64,000 bases of DNA. Source: Limnephilus marmoratus (taxonomy: Eukaryota; Arthropoda; Insecta; Trichoptera; Limnephilidae). Positions 55,180 to 64,000 of the stretch are shown here, piece by piece. The position numbers were made by a program, and so were the translations under genes. Within the stretch, counting starts at the first letter, position 1; every line of letters begins with the position of its first letter. A model generated the notes under the pieces. The model was not told the origin of the DNA, made no database searches, and was given only the letters and a program-made list of their open reading frames with translations. Where the stretch lies: assembly GCA_917880885.1 (NCBI GenBank), contig OU862924.1, forward strand, positions 29,554,465 to 29,618,464. The letters are read 5' to 3'.

Positions 55180-56832
55180 TTATTATAGAGAGCAGTTTGC
55201 TCACACTATTACTCATTTGTGTAGTATTTACGTGGGTATTTAAGAATTGGGCCTACCTATTTCAATAAAATTTTGAATTATTAATTAATTAATTAATTTC
55301 AATAGTTTGAATTATCAACAAGTACGTACATATATAATATTCTTAACTTACATTATCGCATTATAACTTATCCAACATATTAAAAATTATTATTAATCTG
55401 TCCACAAACCATAATAACAAACATTTTATTAATACCTATGTAGTTCCCACGCGTCATTATTATGTGATTATTATTAATCAATTCAGCCTGCAAATATTAT
55501 ACACATTTCGAAACGCCTTTATAATAATACTCATGTAGGCAAATTATCACAATACCGCGCATCTTACAGTTATACTATTTATTATGGTTCTAGAGGCACC
55601 TTTGCAACATTGCATTGTAGGTTTTACATATTTCTACTCTGTTTCAACCAAGTCGATAGTTATTATCTTGACAGATTTATAACACGTCAATATTACTTGT
55701 ATTCCTCCATCTTTTTCTAATGTCACCAAACTTCAATATGCACTTAACTATGTATTTATATATTGAATTGAGTATTAATTAATTGTGAATTCTTAAATTA
55801 ATCACGTTTCACATGAACCTACTTTACCTACGGAATGCCGCGGCCGGCTTGTTTACTTTAGATTAGGTACTTGAAGAAATGTTTCGTTGATACGTTTTAT
55901 ATTTCATACGCACATACCCAAAATGATAGTGTTATAAAGTAATACTCCCGCTTTCATAATAATATACACACAATATTACTACCTACTGTTACTTGATGTA
56001 TATTAATAATAAAGTTTTTTCTGTCTATATTTCATGCATACTTACATCGATACTAATACTGTTGTTTATACCTACTTACAATTATGCTACTAGTAGCGAG
56101 TATACTTCATGACCTTTATTTACAATTTTAACGATATTGTGTACCTATATCTCATTATATACCTATATCTCATGTACCTATGCTCAAAATGCAGTGATAC
56201 TATTATTACTGTATATTCTTCATGTATAATCTTATGTTTTTCATGTATATCATGTTAATAATACTATAATATTGTATATTTTTCATGTATATATCTATCT
56301 GCAATGCTACTAATAGATATTGTCTATATTTCAAGAATGCCTACTAACTGTAATCCAGATACTGTTGATACGGTCTCTACTTTATTTTATTCGTACCTAT
56401 ACTTACAAGCTACAAGCAAGCTATTCATATTATTTCCTGTATTTAAAACCATATTTTAAGATCATTTCGCACGATATGCATTTTTCTTTTAATTTTAACT
56501 TACCGTTGAATAATGTTATTATTTTTATTTCCTATTTCGTTTATACCTAGTTATCTTACAAATTTTGCTAAAATAGTCTGTTTTGTTTTCAATATGGATT
56601 TTAGTATATTTAGTATAAGCAATGTATATATTACCCAATATAGAAGATACACTCCTACACTCTCCTTACCCATCTTTATCTTACTATCCCCCCTCCCCCT
56701 GTACTTGATGCTCACTTTTGTACATTATTCTATCAATTTAATATCGTACATGTCATTCATAATAAACAACTCTTCAGTTATACTCATATATTATAACCAA
56801 ATTGTACCAAACTATTATCCATCTAAATTACA
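55180..56832. other. AT-rich non-coding stretch, possibly LINE 5' UTR
   Basis: The first ~30 bp match the Cys-Pro 3' flank at 42595. The rest has many irregular repeats ('tacctatatctcat', 'ttcatgtata') and short frames without domains. It abuts the LINE endonuclease ORF at 56833 and may include its 5' UTR and a lost ORF1. Confidence 0.45.
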
Positions 56833-59805
56833 ATGTTAAATATTATATACCAAAACTGTAGAGGACTACGAACTAAAACTGAGATTTTCCACAATAATAT
56901 TCTTTTGAATGACGATTGCTTCATTTTCGGTATATCCGAGTCATGGCTAATTGATTCTATTTTAGATTCGGAACTGGCACCAACAGAATTTTACAGTATT
57001 TTTAGACGAGATAGGTCAAGTAACATTACAATTAATGGCATTAATACCCAATCAGATTCTCGTCGAGGCGGTGGAGTCATGATCATAACTCATAATCATA
57101 ACAATCTTAACGCATATCCTCGCGAAGACTTGGTCTGTAATGCTGAATGCATCTGGGTAACTATTCCCCCCTCTAACTATACTTCCAAACGTACCATCCT
57201 TGTTTCTTGTCTGTATTTACCACAGGGACATGGATATGAAAATGCTCTTAGTTCATTCCTTTGTTTGCTTGCTAACGTCAAAGATCAAAACCCACCATAA
57301 CATGGAAACCACAAGATAAAAATTCACACTTAATACCTGAAAATTTAAATTCAATTAGTTCCTCATTTGCTGACACAATCCATTACTGCGAATTAAACCA
57401 ATACAATTCCTTTAAAAATGCCAATAAACGTATACTAGATTTAGTTATCTGTAATGAGGATTGTCTCGTATCTCAAGCATACAACCCTCTTGTAAGAGAG
57501 GATTTACACCATCCATCGCTCAAAATCACACTACAATTAGACACACTTCCAACAATTAATGCTCCACCAAAATAAATTTATCGGTATGATAAAGCTGATT
57601 ATGATTTAATTAACCAACACCTGTCTAAAACCGACTGGTCTTTTACTCACGATAATGCTGACGTTGACGAAGCAATTTATACTTTTTATGATATTTTAAA
57701 TCACACTATTAACCAGTTTGTCCCAAAACGTTTCATCAAAAAGAGAAAATTTCCCAACTGGTACTCACCTTCCCTAATCAAAATTATCAAAGAGAAACAA
57801 AGACTACACAAAAAATGGAAATGAAATAATAATCCAGTAGATTACATAGAGTTTTTTATCAAACGCATACAACAAAAACACTTACAGAAACATTGTTACA
57901 CCCAATATATAAGTTCAGTTGAGTCTAGTATTCCAACTAACAATAAAAGTCTCTGGAATTACGCTAAAAACAAAAATAGGAAAAATGGCATACCACAAAT
58001 CATGAACCTTAAAGACGAGTCAGGCACCGGTGCTCATCAAGTGTGCCAACTGTTCTGTAAACACTTCCAATCTACTTACGTAAGCGATGAGGGCGCGTAT
58101 GATCCCAATAATACAGATAATTCTACCTGCGTTAATAATGATAACCCGATCGGGAACGTAAAAATAAACAACTCATTAGTCAATAAATACTTGAATAAAT
58201 TGGATGTTACTAAGGGTGCGGGCAGTGATGGTATCTCGGCATATTTTATCTCAAAATGTGCCAAAAATCTTGCATATCCTTTAACTAACTTATTTAACAT
58301 GTCCTTAAAAAAAGGAATATTTCCCACAAAATTCAAAGAAGCCATTATAATCCCCATCCATAAAACAGGTTCAAAAAGTAACATTGTAAATTATCGCCCA
58401 ATCTCAATACTCACAGTATTTAGTAAACTCTTTGAGCGTATTGTGTACGATCAAATTTATATAACTATTGTCCGCAGCATACAAAATCAACAACATGGTT
58501 TTTTACAAAAAAGGTCAGTACTAACAAACTTAGTCAACTTTACTGAATACTTAACAAGCAATATGGATAATGGACACCAAGTAGATGTTATCTACACGGA
58601 TTACTCGAAAGCTTTCGATAAAGTTAACCACTCTATCCTCATTAAAAAATTACACCAATTAGGAATCCATGGTGACTTACTTAGGTGGCTAACTTCATAT
58701 CTGCATAGAAGACTACAGTGCGTATCAGTTGAGGGAACTAAGTCTAGCTTTTTTACTGTGCCTTCTGGCGTACCGCAAGGTTCTCACTTGGGGCCATTAT
58801 TGTTTAATGTGTATATATTTGATATTTATAAATGTTTTTTACATGCTAACTACCTAGCATATGCAGATGGCAAAAAAATATACTTAGTAATCAAATCTAT
58901 CAATGACTGCATAAAACTTCAAGAAGACCTAAATCGACTTTTTGCATACTGTAAATTAAACAAATTAATCCTAAACATTTCTAAGTGCAACAAATTATCT
59001 TTTACGCGTAACAAAAATAAAATTTCTTTTAATTATAACTTTCATGATACACAAATCCATGAAATAGAATCAATCCGTGACCTTGGGGTAGTACTGGATG
59101 TAAAACTAAATTTTATCAAACACATTAACGAAGTAATCAACAAAGCCAATAAAATGTTGGGATTTATAATTCGCATATCTAAACCTTTTCGCAATATTAA
59201 AACTCTGTATTCCCTTTACACCACGTATATCCGCCCCCACTTAGAATACTGCACACTAATTTGGGCACCGTTCTACCAATGCCATATTGACAGAATCGAA
59301 AGTGTACAAAATAAATTTTTTAAACACGTAAATTATAAATTCAAATTACTCTTTGCAAATAACACCGAATCCTTAAAATTTCACAACTTTACTCCACTTC
59401 AAACACGAAGATTAATATCTGATCATATATTTTTATACAAAATTCTGAATAACGGCCTGGACTCTCCTGAACTCGTAAATTATTTAAGAATTCACATACC
59501 TACAAGGCCAACCAGACTAACCCATTTTTTTCATTTGCCAGCGTGCAGAACCAACCTTAGAAAAAATTCTCCAATCCCCCGTATATGCGCGCAATATAAC
59601 ACGCAATTTAACAATATCGATATTCTTAATAACACTCTTGTGAAATACCGAAACGAAGTCAAACGTACGACCACAAATGTTAATTGCAAATGACAAATTA
59701 ATGCACAAGTATAGAAAAGGTACAGCATGAGCATCTCCTGTCCCCATCCCACCTTCCTCTGCCTCTTGCCCTTTCCTCTTCCTTCTTCCTTCTAATATAC
59801 TTATA

Positions 59806-59836
<31 letters not shown>

Positions 59837-60028
59837 TTTTTGTTTTGTTATTTTCATTTTCATTTAACGGTTATTACCAATTACAATTGTATATTATATC
59901 ATAATAACCAACATTAGCATAAGAAACTGTTTTGGCTTACCTCATGTTTAACCTCTTGTATAACTCATCCTGTATATAAATTGCTGTTTGTTTCTTACAA
60001 TAAATAAATAAATAAATTACGAAAAATG
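56833..60028 (+). pseudogene. Jockey-like LINE ORF2, near full length, inactive
   Basis: 56833-57300 is the N-terminal half of an APE-type endonuclease: IIYQNCRGLRTKT, FGISESWL and SRRGGGVMIITHN with GLR, ESW and GGG hallmarks. A disruption at about 57298 removes the catalytic C-terminal part of the endonuclease; the frame resumes with NANKRILDLVICNEDCLVSQ and runs to 58001 with two stops. 58002-59693 is open: GAGSDGISAYFISKCA, IIPIHKTGSKSNIVNYRPIS, QHGFLQKRS, VIYTDYSKAFDKVNHS, SGVPQGSHLGPLLFNVYIFD, then LAYADGKKIY where the catalytic YADD has become YADG, then IRDLGVVLDVKLNFIKHI and YIRPHLEYCTLIWAP. A 3' UTR with (TA)n and poly-T leads to (AATA)n at about 60000-60020. No ORF1 was identified. 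Confidence 0.88.
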
Positions 60029-60104
60029 TTGTTTTTTTTCTTAAACAACACACTTGGTTAAAACTAAGTATCCTTTTAATTTATTTGATTATTTATTTAT
60101 TTTT

Positions 60105-60515
60105 AATGTATAAAGCCGACAAGGAGTTAATATAAAAAAAAAAATACTTGAAGTATTGACTGTCCAATAACGGTGTACAACAATATGCGAGCATAATATA
60201 ATAAGTCTGTAAAACAATAACAGTAAATTTATAAATATAAAAATAAATAAAAACAAGCGACAATAAAGTTTTACTCAAGTGAAGTCAAGAAAAAAAAATA
60301 GATACTTTGGTTGGGTTCTGGAGGCCATCGCTAATTATGTCCAGAATCTTGCCACTACAATAAATTGATGATATCTATCTAGTCCTAATGGACACATTCG
60401 CACACGAGGTGGGGAGAAAGTAAAATTGGTTCTTTGGAAAAATAAACGGAAGCTTTGGGTTTCGTGGTAGACGGTGATTGATGTTGGTTTTGATTGTGGT
60501 CAATATTCCACATTA
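60105..60515 (+). pseudogene. Orphan flank of the Cys-Pro cluster
   Basis: Aligns with 31676-32010: 'gacaaggagttaatataaaa', 'ccaataacggtgtacaacaatatg', 'aataaaaacaagcgacaataaagtttt', 'cttgccactaca', 'cctaatggacacattcgcacacgag', 'gattgatgttggttttgattgtggtcaa'. No promoter core or exon follows. Evidence of a further duplication unit downstream. Confidence 0.6.
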
Positions 60516-60529
60516 ATTTGTAAGTCTGA

Positions 60530-61855
60530 AAAGAATTTTTTCGTCATTATTATCTCGCCTTCCTTAAATGTTTCTGATTTGAAATATTCTAGGCATTTCT
60601 TATAATCCGTAAGCAGTTTGGACAAATCGGGTTCTGTAGAAAAGTGCCTGAGTTCCCTTTTGAACAGATCCGATTGTTATTTTGAGAATCTCATATTGGC
60701 CTCCGAACTACGGAACCGAACTCAATAATGTTTTGAATTACGAACGTATTTGTGTATTTCACAGATATTGAGGTTTTTAATGACTTAGTGGCACAAAAAT
60801 TCAATAAGACGACATACCCTGGATACTTTTTTTTGTATGGGAATTAAAAATAAGTTTCCTGCACTGACGGAGGAAGAGATAGACTTGCCCTAACACGAAA
60901 TCCGGATATCATTTCGACGAACTGGAGACAAACGACATTACCATATTTTGCGCACTATGATAGTTCGAGAATACTTTGAATAATCTACGACATCAGTCGT
61001 ACGTTGAACGCCGAAGAGCGTATATTAAAATAACCAGACCCTGCGTAGAAAAGTAAAGTTCACCAAAGTAAGGCAACGGTTTGCAGCGCACACAATAAGA
61101 AACTCCAGTGAAAAATATTATGGCTTTAAAAAATATGTTCATATAGACCAATAGACGCTGATTCCGAATATATACGTTTTATTTAATAATATTAAACGCA
61201 GAGTTTTTAAAAAATTATTAAAAGTCCATTTTTCATCTGGTCTTAGAAACACGCCGTCGTGTTGGTATTATTAAAATGTTTAGTGGTGACATCACTGTTC
61301 CTCTTGTCGTGACGTCACCGAAAAGTCATTGTATGGGAATGTAGGTATGACACAAGCCATCGTATTAATTTATTCGTTTATTTACATACTGTTTATAGAG
61401 ATTTAGTTGTTGTGTTTATTGAAACACTATTTAGGTCTAAGTAATGTTTCAAAAATAAAGATATCTCTTCTTAGTTTATCTCTATCATTGAAAATATTCA
61501 AAAACAAAAAAATAGTAATGCTACTTCTAGGGAGAATACTTCGAACACCGAATTTCAAAATGGCGACAGTTGATCAGCTGATTGCCCGTTCCTTTAGTTA
61601 CTTTTCAGAAGTGATGACGTCACACGATTCACCATACATACGGTGGTTTTCAAGGGATCTTAAAAAATTAAAACTTTTTCAATTATTTTGACAATTAAAA
61701 CTAACTCTAAAAATAAATAAAAAAATATGCAGTTATTTAAGTTAGAAGATCATTATTCATTAAAAAAAAATTGACTGGAGTTCTCTTTTGTGAAACTTTT
61801 CTGGGCAGGATCGGAATGTTCGTAAAAACGGTTAAAAAACCAAACCTCTTTCAAA
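60530..61855. other. Non-coding stretch
   Basis: No recognisable gene or repeat. The 94-codon frame at 61407-61691 has no domain. Confidence 0.45.
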
Positions 61856-61856
61856 C

Positions 61857-62040
61857 CGTTAGTTGTTTTGGGGGTGTTTTGCCGTGTTGCACTACCTCCT
61901 TCTTTAGCCAACGTTTCGGACAGCGTTACAGTGTCCATCATTAAGGCAGATATGATAATGGACACTGTAACGCTATCCGAAACATTGGTTAAAGAAGTAG
62001 GTAGCGCAACACGGCATAACACCCCAAAAACAACTAACGA
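61857..62040. repeat. Hairpin element (inverted repeat with ~12-nt loop)
   Basis: The left arm (from 'cgttagttgttttgggggtg' through 'ggacagcgttacagtgtccatcat') is mirrored by the right arm ('gataatggacactgtaacgctatcc' to 'ccccaaaaacaactaacg'). About 85 bp per arm with a few mismatches; the two overlapping open frames are mirror products. Confidence 0.85.
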
Positions 62041-62929
62041 AAATACTTTTGGCCGTGAAAATCTAAAATAAACCACTTTTAAATCTAATTGTGTAGCGAT
62101 GCAAAAAAAGTGAGGTTGGTAAATTATGAGGAAGTTTGTAAATATGATAAGAAATAATACTATTTATTCCACAGTCTTTCTAATCGTTATGATGTTTTTA
62201 TTATAATCCAGAAACTGTGATCTGACTTTTTCTTTTTCCAAAACACAAGCTAGTGAAAAAACCAAAACAAATTCTAAAAACAAAAACAAAAGAACCTATA
62301 ACTATTCCAATATTTGGATCACCTGGACCAGTACAGTAGGAAGGGGGCTGAGTACCTACCAGCATACATAGAGCCCACAACACATTTATAAAAGCGTTTA
62401 ACTAAATAGTGTAATAAAATATTGTGTTTTGGAAACAACCCGAACTTTTCTTCGCCAGATTTGGAATATACAGTTTTTCAGGCAAAAGAAAATAGCGCGC
62501 AATTGTAAAAAGAACTTGTAATTCAAAAGCAGATATTATTTTTGCCCACCAAATTGTAACATTACAATGAGAGGTGTCTGTGTACTGTCAGATTCATTTA
62601 TTAACAAATCACTGAAAAGGCTACGCTACGTACGGGTCTACGCCACTCCTGCTCCGCGCAACTTTGTAGCTCTGGCTTATATGGTTAGCTCTGTATCTTC
62701 CTTACTCTATGGTTAACTTCGTCGTATTCGATCCCTCAAACGTGCGTCGATAACAGAATCAAGTACCACATTACCAATTTTATATCTGAAGGCTTTATGA
62801 TTACGATTTCTGAAAGGTTAAAGAATTACATTTTTGGCATTGATGAGTTACTTACAAACAGATGGGCTTTAACTATAGATTATCCACTAATATGGCAATA
62901 TACTCCACAAAGCAAATAATAGAATTTTA

Positions 62930-63060
62930 CAAGAAACGAGAAACTATTATATACGCTTTGTATATTTAAGTAAAGCGTTCGACAGGGTTTGTCATAAATC
63001 TTATAGGACAAATTGAAAGCTAGAAATGTACCTTCCATAAATATTAATACTCTATCCTGA
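62930..63060 (+). pseudogene. LINE RT fragment (palm motif A)
   Basis: Reads FVYLSKAFDRVCHKSYRTN then a stop, then KLEMYLP-type broken sequence. This is the first catalytic aspartate motif of a non-LTR RT (D changed to Y/L context upstream of SKAFDRV). Too short to classify. Confidence 0.55.
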
Positions 63061-63074
63061 TGGCATGGCTCTAT

Positions 63075-63930
63075 TCCGGGCGGTGACCCGACAATTGGTC
63101 CGGCGACAGTTGGTCCGGCGACAGTTGGTCCGGCTGACAGTTCGTCCGGCCGACATTTGGTCCGGTGACAATTGGTCCGGCGACAATTGGTCCGGCGACA
63201 ATTGCTCCGGCTGAAAGTTTAGAAGATGTTTTTTTCAAGTAAGTATGCAAAGAGGATATACGGCCGTACAACCAAAGTCGATATACTTATATCTGAAGCA
63301 TGTCATAATATATCCGCCTCCTAAATTTTAAATAGATATTGCACATATAAGTATGTCGTATTTTGCTATTCGGCAGTATTCAATCATAATTGTAACGTTA
63401 CTTGGAATGGCTTTAACCGTGTTTGGGGACTATGTCTGAATAGCCAGGTACATTTAACACATCTCCTTCCCCTCCCCACTACTTTTGGAATCATACCATA
63501 CCAAAATTGGGGATGCCATAGTCTCACTGGCTCGAGACGGTTGGGAGCAGTTGGGACTCTTGTGTTATATTCAGATATGAAAGTTATATTATACGCAAGT
63601 AGGAATCTTTAGCTTTTTTGCGAAGCCGACTGCACGTATAAGTATGTCGTATTTTGTGATTGCCGCATGCTACTTTGGAGAGTCGAAATTATTAGTAAAA
63701 ATATTTTTGCAGCGAATATGCACTCAAGATGCCTTTAGACATTATTATATCGACTTTAATTGTACGGCCGTATATCCTCTTCGCATACTTGCTTGAAGAA
63801 AACATCTTCTAAACTTTCGGCCGGACCAATTGTCGCCGGACCAATTGTCGCCGGACGAACTGTCGGCCGGACCAACTGTCGCCGGACCAACTGTCGCCGG
63901 ACCTACTGTCGCCGGACCAACTGTCATGGA
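63075..63930. mobile_element. Element with inverted minisatellite ends (foldback-like)
   Basis: The left arm 63080-63287 holds about eight 14-15 bp units of the type 'ttggtccggcgacag' then 'agaagatgtttttttcaagtaagtatgcaaagaggatatacggccgtac'. The right arm 63749-63928 is its reverse complement, including the unit array ('ccggaccaactgtcg'). The centre (~460 bp) holds a SINE family A copy. Tandem subrepeats inside terminal inverted repeats are typical of foldback elements. Confidence 0.75.
63400..63580 (+). repeat. SINE family A copy, plus strand
   Basis: 'ggaatggctttaaccgtgtttggggac', 'ctgaatagccaggtac', 'aattggggatgccatagtctcactggctcgagacggttgggagc' and 'gggactcttgtg' give family A in plus orientation without the tRNA-like head. 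Confidence 0.75.
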
Positions 63931-64000
63931 ACCATTCCGGGCATTATCCCGACTCTATCCCGGGCAATCCCAGCAGCAAAACGCTGTACGTTGGGTAAGT

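Noticed and set aside
61868..62071. Overlapping ORFs on both strands with similar peptides (SVTVSII type)
   Set aside because: Mirror-image translation of the two arms of a hairpin repeat.

Overview
The window reads as AT-rich arthropod, most probably insect, nuclear DNA. Genes have short GT-AG introns, arthropod-like core promoters (TATA box plus an ATCAGTGA initiator-like site) and AATAAA polyadenylation signals, inside a dense, nested transposon landscape. Some dispersed repeats resemble ones common in Lepidoptera, but that is only a weak hint. No bacterial features and no tRNA or rRNA gene that looks functional were found.

Host genes: the only convincing host genes are three paralogues on the plus strand (about 28.7-30.1 kb, 40.2-41.7 kb and 53.6-55.1 kb). 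Each has a 60-nt first exon coding 20 residues of signal peptide, an 80-83 bp phase-0 intron, and one long exon of 36-bp (12-codon) repeats coding a secreted Cys-Pro protein of the type PCPPPPPPPCAQ. All three share a conserved promoter with a TATA box, GATAAG sites and an initiator-like motif. Promoter or flank remnants without a gene near 31.7-32.2, 42.6 and 60.1-60.5 kb suggest a larger tandemly duplicated cluster that partly decayed. Copy 1 has lost its C-terminus to stop codons; copies 2 and 3 are open to the end.

Mobile DNA, region by region: 0.9-1.7 kb holds a mariner-type transposase remnant whose 3' end is amplified as a 143-bp tandem array. At 2.0-3.35 kb lies a near-perfect 1.37-kb palindrome made from two halves of a TTAA-flanked MITE, other copies of which lie at 26.5, 32.2 and 50.6 kb. 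4.4-15.2 kb is a mosaic of MITEs, SINE-like repeats (families A and B), Helitron-like elements and a LINE fragment split by a probable solo LTR. 16.2-22.6 kb is a young BEL/Pao retrotransposon with identical 428-bp LTRs and 5-bp target duplications, whose single ORF carries two in-frame internal deletions. 26.5-27.5 kb is a TTAA MITE with a hAT-like MITE nested in it. 37-38 and 41.9-42.4 kb hold LINE remnants. 44.07-49.94 kb is a TTAA-flanked element with long inverted ends that encodes a PIN/FEN-like nuclease with a Cys-rich tail and no visible DDE transposase; a 5'-truncated LINE with a 10-bp target duplication sits inside it. 51.3-53.0 kb is a decayed LINE split by a SINE-like insertion. 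56.8-60.0 kb is a nearly full-length jockey-like LINE ORF with a changed catalytic box (YADG). 63.1-63.9 kb is an element with inverted minisatellite ends.

The two items most worth a second look are the nuclease-encoding TTAA element and the Cys-Pro repeat gene cluster.
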